DNA of 64,000 bases from Pseudoneurospora amorphoporcata (taxonomy: Eukaryota; Ascomycota; Sordariomycetes; Sordariales; Sordariaceae), in the NCBI GenBank assembly GCA_033297205.1, contig MU859079.1, forward strand, positions 207,451 to 271,450, in the 5' to 3' direction. Below, piece by piece: positions 45,227-56,308 of the stretch. Under the pieces are notes generated by a model. That model worked only from the letters and a program-made list of their open reading frames with translations, searched no databases and had not been told where the DNA came from. The position numbers were made by a program, and so were the translations under genes. Every line of letters starts with the position of its first letter. Position 1 is the stretch's first letter.

Positions 45227-47523
45227 GCTTTGTTGTTCTTCCAAGCACAAGTAAGAACCGACAACGAGACTGATTGGGTGGTTGTTTTGAGGTTGGGGCA
45301 AAAAGTTTTCACATTCTAGGCGGAAATGTCGGGGGAATTAATAGGTCTTCAAGTCATTTGTCAACGCCAGCACTCTCATCTCCAGAATGATTGATGCACA
45401 TCTCAACCCATCGGGTCAATCTCTTCTGACCTCTTTGGGACGTGCTGCTCACCACCACCACTGCCTTCGTCATTGGATGCTCTCTCACGGACCACAAATT
45501 TTTGCAAGTCCCCAAAGCGACTTGGTATCGGAGTACTTGTGGGATTTGGGGAAGGATGGGGGTCAAAGTTGGTGATGGTGGTTGTGGTGGACTGGTGGTG
45601 ATCATGGGTGTTGGCGTAACCGCCTCCAACTCCAAACTCAAAAGATGGTCAAGGTACGTAACAATTATATGCCACTGGTGCTCCGATTTTATGTACCACC
45701 CTTCAGTCCACTCCTTCTTTTCTCCAATCTTATCTTGGTCATTGAGACTGACACCTGAAGCCGCACAAGTTCACACGCAGAACACCCACCCACAACACAA
45801 CAACGAGGAGCCGAGGCCCAGAGACCCACAGGTTATTATTTTTTATTTTTTTTATTTTTTTTTTCTTTATCTACATGTCTGGGCTTGCTGGTGTCAACTG
45901 CCGTTCCCCACACTCGAAGCTATCCCCAAACTGTTGTCCGCTGAGTCAAACAAGGCCCGGGCTGGATCCAGACGGCGGCGATCTTTTATTCTTGGCGTTT
46001 CTTGGTTTTGATGACAAAAAGCCTTAGAGTTACCCCCGGTCTGGCTTCGTCAGCACAGCAAGTACTGAATGCAGCAGCCACTGTTTGGAAACAGAAGCAG
46101 CGGAAGCGGAAGCCATGCATCATCATGGTCGGTGAACTCGGCGACAAACCCACTGAGAACAAGTCCAAAAGAATAAATGCCGGATGCTACCTTGGTCACC
46201 CCAACAGACTCCGGAAGGCCAAGAACGGACCGATACTATGTTCGGTTGCAACATTCCGAACTCGGTCAGTGAGCGCCATGGACGACGGACGGACGTGGCC
46301 TGCCAAATGCCGCTTGTCACAAGTTTATCTGAAGCTGGTGGTGCTGGTCATGTTGAATCCAGGTACACCAGTAGGTATGCGCAGTTCTCGGCTCCGGAGA
46401 GGGAGTTGTCCAGCAGATTGGTTGAAACAAGAAAAGCGGGGGCTGTCAAGAACGCCCACCCACCCCCTGCCAGGGATGAGGACGGGACGGGGTCTGGATC
46501 CTGTCCTCTGACCCGCAACGTGCAATGCGGAGACAAGCCGGCTCCGGGCTGGTCGGTGGATCTGGGGAATCCGGATAAGCTTCTCCAAATTGAGCCACAT
46601 CCCACCACCACTCCGACACCTCAAAATCCGGGGATGTTCTCCACAAACGGCTGTGCCGCCCCAGACATGGACGCGGATGCAAAGAGGGGGAAGCTTGCAT
46701 ACACGGGCTGGGGACAGGGAACTGGGAACTGGGAACTGGGAACTGGGAAATTCGGTTTCCCTTTTCCTTTCTGATCACTTCTTAGTTCTTCGATCCTTCA
46801 TCACCCAAACTGTCGGGAACGGGGGTGGGAGAATATGGGGGATTCCGTGCGCATCTTGCAGTTCTGGATGATTTCAAGAGGCCCCGATACCGCGCGTTAC
46901 TCTACTATCAGACTTGCCTCAAAATGGCTGGACACAAGGTGAAAGTGTGAACAGGGTGAACGACCACGAACGAATCAATGATGATGATATTGTGTTGAGT
47001 TCAGACTGTGCAAGTCTGGAGGTCTAAAAGTAGGTCAAGGGAGGTCCCTGTGCGGTGGGGCCATGGCCAGCCGCACGTGACACGGGACACCTCCAACAGA
47101 AAGCTTATCTCATCCCATCTCACCTTCTTGAGCCCGACCGTTGTACAAGTCAGCCGCAGGTTTGACACCGTGCATCGGGCATTTCCCCCAAGCCCAACCA
47201 CCATGGAGTCAAAGCCACGATGATGAACTCGTCTACGCATGCTCGTTCTTGCGTCCCCAACCCCGTCCTCCATTCCACCAGCATGCTAACGTGGACTTCT
47301 CAGTACCGATACCGGGAATGATCGACGACAGAGTGGATGCTCTCACGAGTCGCGCCGACGCAGGCAGCTCAACAACTGCCATGGCAGCATGGCTTCCGTG
47401 TTGCCGAGGGGCCCAAAAGCAGGAGCATAGACTGAGCGACGACACCTCGAGACGTTCGCAGAGGAGTCGTACGAATTATACTCTGTACAAAACCCCCCTT
47501 CATAGCGACGCGATAACTACAAG
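45227..47523. other. Divergent intergenic region between P450 and ddl-like gene
   Basis: 2.3 kb. It includes a T-rich tract near 45837-45868 and the G-run repeat at 46717-46747 (listed separately). No gene is supported. Confidence 0.55.
46717..46747 (+). repeat. (GGGAACT)n tandem repeat, potential G-quadruplex
   Basis: Five GGG runs (46717-19, 46724-26, 46731-33, 46738-40, 46745-47) are separated by four identical AACT loops. This fits the G3N1-7 quadruplex rule exactly. It lies in the non-coding region about 0.8 kb upstream of the ddl-like gene. Confidence 0.85.
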
Positions 47524-48567
47524 ATGGCAGACACCAGCAAGAAGAACATCGCGGTAGTAGTAGGCGGCTACTCGGGCGAGTATGACGTATCCATCAGCAC
47601 CGGCGCCATCTACGCCAACGTCGACCGTTCCAAGTACAACCTCTACAAGATCGTCATCCCCCGCGACCCCAAAGCCGGGTGGTACCACCTGACGGACGAT
47701 GACGCCCAAATCCCCGTGGACCGCAACGACTTCAGCGTCACCCTCCCCTCGAATGGCAACCCAAAAATCCAGTTCGACCTAGCCTACATCAGCATCCACG
47801 GCAACCCCGGCGAGAACGGCGTCTTGCAAGGCTACTTGGACATGCTCGGCCTGCCCTACACCTCTTGCGGTTTCTACACCTCCTCCCTAACCGCCAACAA
47901 GGGACACTGCAACCCCGTAGTGCGCAGCTTCGGCATCGTGGAAGTGGCCAAGTCCCGTCTGCTTCACCGCACCCAAGCCAGCGCCTTCGACGCTGACGCC
48001 CTGCTGCGCGAGTTCGAGCTGCCCGTCTTCGTCAAGCCCGCTTCCGGGGGTAGCAGCGTAGCAACCACCAAGGTCAAGAGCCGCGAGCAGGTGGCTCAAG
48101 CGGTCGAGGATGCCATGCGCGAGGACGGCAACAGGCAGGTCTTGGTGGAGGAGTTCATTGAGGGTCGGGAGTTCGACTGCGGTGTGATTCGCGATGCCGA
48201 GGGGAAGTTACATGTCTTCCCGATCACTGAGGTGATCCCTCACGGTGATAGTGAGTACTTTGACTATAACGCCAAGTACAACGGGTCGTCCAGCAAGGTG
48301 ACGCCTGCGGAGGTGGAGACGGAGGTCAGCGAGCGCATCAAGGATGTCTCGGCGCAGCTGTACGATCTGCTGGATTGCCGCGGCGTAGTACGCTTCGATT
48401 ATCGGTATAACCCGAAGCAGAAGCAGCTGTACTTCCTCGAGATCAACACGATACCTGGCCAGACGCTGGAGAGTATGGTGCCTCAGCAGGCGAGAGCCGC
48501 GGGTATCAGCACTGCCGACCTCTATCATATGGTGATCGAGGGTGCCCTGGCGGGGGCATCGCGATGA
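47524..48567 (+). CDS. ddl: Bacterial-type D-alanine-D-alanine ligase (ATP-grasp), intronless
   Basis: 347 aa in one exon. The fold is complete by motif: GGYSGEYDVS (14-23, with the substrate-binding Glu19), IHGNPGENG (91-99), the ATP-binding lysine in VFVKPASGGSS (168-178), VEEFIEGREF (208-217), the omega-loop YFDYNAKY (245-252), Arg290/Asp292 in VVRFDY and the metal-binding LEINTIPG (305-312). In bacteria this family joins two D-alanines for peptidoglycan, which fungi lack. The motif set, especially the HGNPGENG form and the GGYSGEY start, looks to me closest to Bacteroidota enzymes. Horizontal acquisition is therefore likely; the fungal substrate is unknown and could be another amino acid. 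It is divergent from the P450 at 45226 and convergent with the gene at 48782. Confidence 0.9.
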   Translation: MADTSKKNIAVVVGGYSGEYDVSISTGAIYANVDRSKYNLYKIVIPRDPKAGWYHLTDDDAQIPVDRNDFSVTLPSNGNPKIQFDLAYISIHGNPGENGVLQGYLDMLGLPYTSCGFYTSSLTANKGHCNPVVRSFGIVEVAKSRLLHRTQASAFDADALLREFELPVFVKPASGGSSVATTKVKSREQVAQAVEDAMREDGNRQVLVEEFIEGREFDCGVIRDAEGKLHVFPITEVIPHGDSEYFDYNAKYNGSSSKVTPAEVETEVSERIKDVSAQLYDLLDCRGVVRFDYRYNPKQKQLYFLEINTIPGQTLESMVPQQARAAGISTADLYHMVIEGALAGASR

Positions 48568-48781
48568 GCCATGGATGGAGGACGGTAGATAGGTAGATAC
48601 CCAGCACGTAGGTAGTGGAAAGAAAGTTGCTTTGTGCCAACCTACGTCTACCGCCTGCTTCAAGTTTACTTGCTCTCTTTGGTCAAGGACCTTGGCTCGA
48701 TGACATGCTATTTTCTTCGGGCATTCCCTCCCACTCATGACAAATTACGTCAAATGCTATCCTTTTTTACTTACCCGGTGC

Positions 48782-50335
48782 TCAAAACCACCAGTCCTTC
48801 TTCACCTTCCACTGATCATCGAAGCTCAGGTGGCCCTTGGTGATCAAATCACAGTCCTTGTGGCCCCATTTTTCCCTATAAACCTTATAGCCGGTCTCGG
48901 TGAGGAGCTCGATGCCCTTCGCTATTCCTGCTGCAGGATAGTAGAACGGCTCTCCTTGTCCACCTTGCTGACCCAGCTGCCACGTGTTACGGCCGCGCTT
49001 GCTGTCGTGTTTGTAGTGGTACATCTCTTCGGCAATCTTCTGGAGCGCCCTCCACTTGTCCAGCTCATCCGTCTTATGCTCCCCCTCCTTCATCTGCTCC
49101 TGGGCCTGATTTTCCTCCTCCCTCTTGCTCATCAAGGCCTCATTAACGCCCCTGCTGCCCCTAGGACTCTGTCCCTCCAACCACCCAGCAACATTCTCTT
49201 GCCTCTTCTGGTTCTTCTTCGTCTCTTCTTCCTCCCCATCCCTCTTCCAACTGGAGAACCAGCCCTTCTTGGGAGGCGGCGGATTCGGATCGGTAAAAGA
49301 CGGCGTAACCCCATCAACCCGGTACAGAACACTCAAATCATCCAGCGCCACACTGACATCCCAAATCGCGCCCGCCCATCTCGCGTCCTTCATTGACCAG
49401 CCGCGCATCGTCAAGCGAGAGTGCATGTCGCAATCGGTGACATAGTACGGGATCAAGGTATCCCATCCTCCCACATCCTCATACGCCTCCGGGTTGACCA
49501 GCGCCAGGTGATCGTACGCAAAAAAGCGGACAGCCCACTTCGGATCGTTTTCTCGCGCATCTTTAAGGGTAGTTAACGCCATGGCATAAAGGGATTTATA
49601 TCCCTCCTCGTTCCACTTGGCTTTGTTTTTTTCGTTTCCTTCCTCATTGGATAAGGCGAGCACGTCCATGTGCGACCAGAAGTAGTAAGGCCATTGGCGC
49701 TCATATGACTGAGCGAGGTAGAAGTTCTGGAGTTGAGCGAAGTTGAGGAGGGTGGGGGTCTGGATGATGTTCACCCCCAAGATGTCCTTCAGGACCGTGT
49801 GGTTGAGGTAGAAGGGGTTTTGCAGGGACAGCTGCCCCCGTGCGTTGGCTTGTTGGGTGCCGGTGTTTTCGACGACGTAGATCTGAGTGGCGGGCCAGCC
49901 GGCTGTGAGGTAGCTGACTACCGTCTGCTGCAGCATGGGCCAGGAGCGCGTGAACCCGATGAGCAAGGGAGGGGCGGTGGGCAGGTTGTATTGCGTCCAG
50001 AGGTCCTTGGGGCTGACGTTCCAGGAGGGGATGGGAGGCGCTTTGTTCTTGCCCTCTGAGGAGAGGAGGGGGAAGTTGTCCTTGATCGGAGGCGGGGTGT
50101 ATTTCGGGGGTGACTTGTATTTCGGTTTGTGCTTCCTGTCATCGGGTGTCTTGCCGCCGGAGGGCTTGAGCGCATGAGGGACGGGTAGGTTTTCGATGGT
50201 GGCGGGAGAGTGGGCGATCAGCAAGATGAGACTGAAAGCGCAGATCCCGAGGACGATGGTAAACAGCTTGCGCTGACTCGGCATGGTGATGAGCATCTTG
50301 GAGTTTTGGCTGAGACGGCGGCCGAGTTTCGCCAT
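48782..50335 (-). CDS. Type II membrane protein, probable glycosyltransferase of GT-A type
   Basis: A single exon of 517 aa. The start is the first ATG of the frame at 50335. A short basic cytosolic tail is followed by one transmembrane helix (about 24-42) and a Pro/Lys-rich stem (45-105), a layout typical of Golgi glycosyltransferases. The globular part begins PLLIGFTRSWPML (123-135). It contains YYFWSHMDVLAL (217-228) and TDCDMHSRL (300-308), which look like the metal- or acceptor-binding acidic motifs of GT-A enzymes, though a classic DxD is only present as DCD at 301-303. A Lys/Glu-rich insert (about 355-420) interrupts the domain. It appears to be a member of a fungal family usually annotated as hypothetical or glycosyltransferase-like. 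Its stop codon lies 214 bp from that of the convergent ddl gene. Confidence 0.75.
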   Translation of the reverse strand: MAKLGRRLSQNSKMLITMPSQRKLFTIVLGICAFSLILLIAHSPATIENLPVPHALKPSGGKTPDDRKHKPKYKSPPKYTPPPIKDNFPLLSSEGKNKAPPIPSWNVSPKDLWTQYNLPTAPPLLIGFTRSWPMLQQTVVSYLTAGWPATQIYVVENTGTQQANARGQLSLQNPFYLNHTVLKDILGVNIIQTPTLLNFAQLQNFYLAQSYERQWPYYFWSHMDVLALSNEEGNEKNKAKWNEEGYKSLYAMALTTLKDARENDPKWAVRFFAYDHLALVNPEAYEDVGGWDTLIPYYVTDCDMHSRLTMRGWSMKDARWAGAIWDVSVALDDLSVLYRVDGVTPSFTDPNPPPPKKGWFSSWKRDGEEEETKKNQKRQENVAGWLEGQSPRGSRGVNEALMSKREEENQAQEQMKEGEHKTDELDKWRALQKIAEEMYHYKHDSKRGRNTWQLGQQGGQGEPFYYPAAGIAKGIELLTETGYKVYREKWGHKDCDLITKGHLSFDDQWKVKKDWWF

Positions 50336-52132
50336 CGACCGAAAGGATTGGTGCTTGTAAGACGAAAGTGTACTTGGTGTGGTCGTTGAGAGAAGGTTGC
50401 ATTGAGTGCGGTGATACCAGTGTGAGGTTGATGGGATGACAAGCCACGCCAACGAGAAAGTGGTTCGCCCCGAGGTTGGACCACAAGAACCTTGTCATAA
50501 GGCGCAAACATTGGACGACAAAGAAGCAAAGGAGGGATGGAACTTTGAACAATTCGACAAAGAAAGACCGGGGTGACCTTGAGGTGGCACACAAACCCAA
50601 GTAGAAGTCGACGACTGGAATGGAAGGCTGATGGAAGTCACCCCTGCGTCACAAGGCAACAGCCAGTGTGACTTTGATCAGTGGAGCGCACAAGCCACCA
50701 TTCGCACTCGTCAAGACGTTGGTGTTCGTTGGCTCAGGATGCGACAAGCCACCTCCCAGGGCGTATCTCAAATCCTCAATGGCCAAAGTGCGAACCTTGA
50801 GGGTCATGTCCCTTCAGCTCCTCCTTCCATTTTAATGTCTTTGGAACCAACAGTCGTAGAAACGAGATGGCAAATATCCATTGCTCCTGCCCCAAGTTCT
50901 CAACCTTACCTCGAGACTGGGGCAATGTCGCAATTACTCCACTTCCGCCGGGAGCAATAGCAACCTACTCGGTCCCGTCTTTCCTTCTACGCAATCCAGA
51001 TCATGCAAAATCCCGACGGCGGCCAGTAGGTAGGTAGGTACGTTTGCCGATCACCACTTGCGTGCTCCGCGTAGTAAGTACTGTGTTTGCTTGTCATTGG
51101 CAAGGTTACCTACTCCAGTTGAGACCTCGCTACTTCCGTTGTTGGTTCGCCCAGATCAAGCGAGAAGTAACAATTTGCTATACAGCGAAGTTGCAGAAGG
51201 GGCAACCCAGAAAAAGTTACCAAAGATACCGTCAACGCATAAAAACTGAAAGCGTGATGAGACTGACCAAGCATCAACATCTCAGTGAAAATAGCGGGTG
51301 GGTTGACTGTCGGCCGTTGCAGCGTCATGATAAGGACGTTATACTCGGCTTCATTCTGTTCTCTAGGATGACTGCAGACTGGCCAAGTTGATGACGTTAA
51401 AACCACAAACCCAAGGATGCATGAGTCGGGTTTTGACTTTTGAGTGATATCTCAAGGACTCGTGGTGTAAAGAATGCCATTTTTATTCCTTCATACCCAT
51501 ACTAACTCAGCTCGATCCCCAAGTGGAAAGGTCTTCCAAGGCGTGCAGTAGAATAGTCTAGACTTAATCTGCACCTCAGACATGGTCCGCAGCATACATA
51601 GACTATTACTTTAGCTCCCCCTTGCACTTTTCCTTCTTACTCGCACACGAATAGCAAAGATCATTCTCCTCGTCTTTCTCATCGCCCAGTTGCTTTCCAC
51701 ACTTGTACCAAAAAAAGGTCGTAATGGGGGCAGCGCTTTTGGTAGCGCGTTTCTGTCATTTTGGGAGCTCGGGGTTCTGTTGTTGGTGGACAGAAAGTGA
51801 TGGTGGTTGTCAACTATGCTGTTGACTTGTAAAATCGCATGGCGTCAACTAAGTCTTAAATACTCCCGACTCCGTCGCACGCGACGAGGTTGACCACCTG
51901 ACCATGAGTGTTGTTTGATCATCTGAAAACTGCCAACGTGAGGTTTAGTATCAGTTGGCGACCGACGGTCGTGGAAACATCATCAGTACCCGCCCAACAA
52001 TCAGTGTTTTTCTATCATCTGAGAACGGTCTGTCAATGTTAGCTTCATTGTCTATTGGCCACGGCTCTGTCAAAGCAACATTGTACCTCAGAAAGATGGC
52101 ATCCGGCCTCTTGGCACTACGCAGTGCTACAT
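50336..52132. other. Intergenic region between glycosyltransferase-like and second P450 genes
   Basis: 1.8 kb. It contains the upstream region of the glycosyltransferase-like gene (left) and the 3' region of the P450 (right). A GTAG microsatellite lies near 51027-51039. No gene is supported. Confidence 0.55.
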
Positions 52133-53862
52133 TTACTCCAAGGAAACACCATCAAACACGGCCCGCCTGATGACAACCCTCACTTCCTCCTTCGGCTTTA
52201 CCGGTCCAGGCCCGCCCACCATCTCAGGCAGCTTCCAATCACCACCACCCGCAGGGCTAATATCCCACAGCATAACCAGTGCCGCGCCGATAGCCATCAG
52301 CTCCTTCTCAGCAAAAAGCTTTCCTCGGCACATACTCGCTCCCGCTCCCCACGGCCTTAGCTTTCCGTACTTGGCGACCAAGTTGCCAGACGAAGGGTCC
52401 GTCTCGAGGAAGCGGTCGGGCACGAACTTGTCTGGATCGGGGTACAAAGATGGGTCCCGCTGGGAGAAGGAGTGAGGCACTGAGAGGAAGGTGCCTGGAT
52501 GAAGCTTGTGGGTATGGTTGCCGTCTTGGACGGTAATGGGGCGTTTGACGAAGCGAGTTGAGACTGCGCCAAATGCGAGACGGAGAGTTTCGAGGATGAT
52601 GGACTTTAGGAGCTGGCATTCACGTGATAAGCCAGAAATGTCTATCGCCGTGATATCTTTCCTGTTGGCCGAGCCTGTGAGAGTGACAAAGGGCGAAACC
52701 TCTTTGCGGAGTGTGTCTACCAGCCCTGCAGTGGAGTATATGTACAGAACAAGCCAGAAGAGAACAGGTTGGGTGTTGGTGTTGCTGGCAAAGAGCACCA
52801 ACAACTCGGAGGCGGCACGTTCTTTGTACGACCACTCATTCCGTTCGAGGGCGGTATTGCGCTCCAGCACAACATCACTGACATCTGACATGTCAGCACC
52901 GTCGTCGATCTTCTCTCCTCGCTGCAGCTGGGTGACACGTCGAGAGAAGGATTCGACTCCGTCCAGCAGCCGCTTCCGAGCTTCCATGCCCTCCTTCATG
53001 ACCTTGAATGGAACCCATGTTGGCATGTTGATGAACAGCAGCGGAACAACATGGTCGAACTTCCAGATATCTTCCAGGAGATGCGGGTTGCGATCCAAAA
53101 GGTCGTGTCCAAAGATAGGAGGGATAGTGAAGCAAGCACCAAAGTCCATGATCAGGGTTGAGAGATTGGCTTCGATTGCTCCTCCTTTCCCGCTGTCGTC
53201 TTCGGGTTTGACGACCTTGGTATCGGCACGAAGTTCCCATCTCTTCATCTTCTCCTTCTCCGGGCTGAAACTGACAAATTCGGACACCATCTTGGAAAGA
53301 TTGCCCCTCTCAAAGGCTGCAGCGGCACCGGTCTCGTTGTTGAAGACTCTTTCAACCGGGGAGTGCCAGGGTTTGAACGTGCATTCGACCTTCTTCCTCA
53401 AGATTGGTGTGTCGGGAAACCCGAAGAAACGGAGGAACAGGCCATATCCATGCCACTCGATGCTGAGGGCGTGGTTCATCTGAGACGAAAACAGGCGATC
53501 GACGTCTTCATACCCGATGAGAGTCTGGTTTGCTGATGTGATGCCGTAGAACGAGCCACCGTATCGGCGTATCGCGGAGCTGGGAAGAGGGGGTATTAGC
53601 GGATGTAGTTGAGGTGGACTGGATATACTTACAAGATACGATAGACGATACCGTTACGTGGTCCATCCAGCAAGTTCATGACAAGCGCCATTTCAATGGG
53701 ACCCCAAGCTGGCAGCTCCTTGCGCCTGGTGGACTCATGTCGGCACAAGACTCTGCATAGAATGAGGGCAATCGAAATGGCGAGTGTCGCCTTGGTGGCC
53801 GTGCTCAGACCATGGTAAGTGAGGAGAGCACGCTCTACAATGTTGTTTCCTAAACCCATCAT
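52133..53862 (-). CDS. Cytochrome P450 of CYP7/CYP8 style, two exons
   Basis: Exon 1 is 53862-53633 and exon 2 is 53579-52133, joined in phase 2 (VYRI-FSAIRRYGG) across a 53-bp intron with a GCTAAT branch site (558 aa). A hydrophobic N-terminal anchor lies at about 22-40. The heme loop is WGAGASMCRG with Cys494, where Trp replaces the usual Phe and Ser the usual Arg. The I-helix reads ASNTNTQP rather than AGxDTT. ETLR provides the ExxR motif. These substitutions are typical of CYP7/CYP8-related enzymes (sterol hydroxylases and prostacyclin-synthase-like isomerases), several of which do not need conventional oxygen activation. The substrate is unknown. Two adjacent ATGs exist at the start; the first is used. 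Confidence 0.9.
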
Positions 53863-55714
53863 GCCGGTTCGAATCTTGGTTGGCTATTCTTCTGGATTGA
53901 ATGAAGAAGGCTTGGTGGTGACTGTCCGCACCGGACTAAATCTTTGGTTATTGCCATCATTTAGACGTTTATCGAAGCATTCCTTGATAATTGATGAATT
54001 TTCAGCGCACAATACCAACACGCAAACCCTGTTACGATTGCTATTGATAGATGTAGCTAGGTTCTTAGCAGTTGGGTTTGGCGTCGCCCTGGTCAAGCCA
54101 CAGAGAAAGCCAATCATATTCGAGTCAGGGACAAAGCGACGTGAGATGAAAGCCACAATCACAACTGTTGTGGCTGGTGCGGTGGTTTGGTAATATGAAC
54201 CCACAAGGTCCTGCGCTTTGTGAAGTCCTTTTCGGACCCGAATCCGGGAATCTGAAGTCCGGAAGACGTTGAAGATCAGCCGACGGGGAGCCGGGCGCGA
54301 GTGAGGTTGCACCACAACGCGAGAACTGATTACTGTAAGGTGGTCAAAAAGAAGGCATGACCCAAGGAGAAATCCAATCAGAGTCTTTGGGTTCCTGGCG
54401 ATCACCAGGAACACAAGTTTTGGTGTTCTGCCTCAACGTGATGGCAAAATGAGCAGAGACAGTCGACATTGTGAGAGAAAGGACAAGAAGGAACGTCAAA
54501 AAGTGGAAAGAAGCGAAACAGGAGGGGGCGCCGTGGCCCGTGATGGTTCGCGCGAACGGTGGGGAAAGAACTTTTGTGTCCGTGTTTAAAATGACATCAT
54601 GGTGCATCTGCCGGACAAAATGTCCGTCCTCTGTCGCGACCTCACCACTGGAGAAGGCGCGCCGAACAACTTCCATTATCGGACCTGCCCATTCTGCCCA
54701 ATGTCATCAAATCCCTTTTCCGAACCAAGGGTTCAATCAGGACATCTCTTCACTAGGTACTGTCCGCTCATTATGATGACCTAGGGGTGACCACCCGCCG
54801 CGGCACGAACTTCAGCAGTTGAACGCGGATTGGCGATGAGACATTGAAGACTTTGTGCACTCAACCCACAGTTGAGAAGAGCGCTTTCCCATCACTTCAA
54901 GGGATCGAGAATCCCGTGCCCCTCGTTGTATCTCTTGTGTCGACATTATTTACATACAATCTAATAATGGGTTGTTTGTTAGATTGGTCCTCCTAGTATA
55001 TTAGACAAGATATATCCTAAACTATCCCAAACCCTACAAGAACAAAATGTAATAGCCAAGTACGGATTCGAAATGTACCAACATAATTAAATATGTTATG
55101 TCAGACTGTCAAATGGCATATTCAAGGTGTGATTACGGTTTGGTTATAGAATGAAATGATTCACTTAGATATTGTAACGCCTTGGCAGGTTGACCAGAGG
55201 TCTCGAGCTAACAAACAAACCAGTATTGGACTGTACTTGCAAGCCGAGGAAGCTTTCCCATGATCGACATCTGGGACACACGTGGCTGTCGAGCCCAACC
55301 ATTCGTGCTTTCAGCCATGTTTTCGCGACTGACCATTCAGAATCCAAGCCTGACCCTCACGCGAAGGCCGAAACAAAAATATCGTCGAGAGATGCTAACC
55401 AGTTTTAAACAAGATGCTCTCCACCATGTACAATTACATCACCAGCTCCCAGCCTCAACCGCCCTCAACCAACTTGAAACTGGAAAAGCAAGCGAACATG
55501 TGCACATCGTGCAGCCATGAAAAAGAGCTCTTGGTTCTGGAATGCCGGGATATGTACATCCCGTTGAAGACGAAGCACCCTTATAACTAGCCTTCACTCA
55601 CCTCTTATTCTCAGGGTCTTTACAGAGTCTTCTTCACGCACCCTTCACATCCCATCATCAAAGACCAAAGCAGTGAGGCCATCCAAGTCCCCCAGTCAGA
55701 ACACATCACCCACA
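53863..55714. other. Intergenic region between second P450 and single-pass membrane protein
   Basis: 1.85 kb. It serves as a divergent promoter region for the P450 (minus) and the gene at 55715 (plus). The part from about 54940 to 55170 is AT-rich. The open frames on the minus strand near 53884-54414 lack any recognisable domain. Confidence 0.5.
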
Positions 55715-56308
55715 ATGGCTCCGCTACCGCTTCCACATATACCCGCCTCAACGGTCGACAAGTTCGAAAACTTGATCTTCAAACGGGTTGTGTACCCAGC
55801 CCTCCAAGGAGTGGAAGCCATCCACCCAACCAGAACTCTCAGCCCCATCACCCGGCGACAAGACACACCACCCGTCGCCACAGTAACAGTCGTCCAACCC
55901 AACGACGATGGCGGCGACGATCCCACTGACGCCTCAACTCTGAGCGGCGGCGCTATCGCCGGCATTGTCATCGGCTCTATCGCCGGTCTTCTCCTTCTCA
56001 TCTGGATCATCCGCAGCTGCTGCAACCTGGGCGCTCCACCGACGGACGACAAGCCCAACGGCAAGGCTTGGTACGATGGCGTGAGGGATGAGTACCCGCC
56101 CAGACACGTGGGCGGGGTGAGGCATTCACGGTCGGGGTCGAGGCATTCCCACAGCCGTCATCGCGGCCACTCTACGCATAGGAGCCACTCAAGGAGGTCG
56201 TCGATGAGGGAGGTACCGGTTGTGGTGGCGCAGCCGACGTATGTGTATGATGATCGGAGGGGGCGGAGTGATAGGAGGAGTCGCAGCAGGAGTGTGTCGA
56301 AATATTAA
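55715..56308 (+). CDS. Single-pass membrane protein with Ser/Arg/His-rich cytoplasmic tail
   Basis: 197 aa, no intron. The start is the first ATG (MAPLPLPH). There is no signal peptide. A Thr/Asp-rich stretch (50-76) leads to one transmembrane helix (about 78-99, SGGAIAGIVIGSIAG followed by LLLLIW). It is followed by Cys-Cys at 102-103, then a tail dominated by Arg, Ser and His (RHSRSGSRHSHSRHRG and a final RRSRSRSVSKY). The layout recalls fungal Mid2/Wsc-like anchors but lacks their long Ser/Thr ectodomain or WSC domain. I do not recognise a specific family. The basic tail could bind acidic lipid or be phosphorylated; both are inference. Confidence 0.65.
   Translation: MAPLPLPHIPASTVDKFENLIFKRVVYPALQGVEAIHPTRTLSPITRRQDTPPVATVTVVQPNDDGGDDPTDASTLSGGAIAGIVIGSIAGLLLLIWIIRSCCNLGAPPTDDKPNGKAWYDGVRDEYPPRHVGGVRHSRSGSRHSHSRHRGHSTHRSHSRRSSMREVPVVVAQPTYVYDDRRGRSDRRSRSRSVSKY

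Noticed and set aside
43835..45319. Plus-strand open frame of 494 codons
   Set aside because: Antisense shadow of the first P450, which has all catalytic motifs on the minus strand.
52506..53483. Plus-strand open frame of 325 codons
   Set aside because: Antisense shadow of the second P450.
53866..53875. GGTTCGAATC, resembling a tRNA T-loop
   Set aside because: No acceptor stem, D-arm or anticodon arm can be formed around it, and it overlaps the region just upstream of the P450 start.
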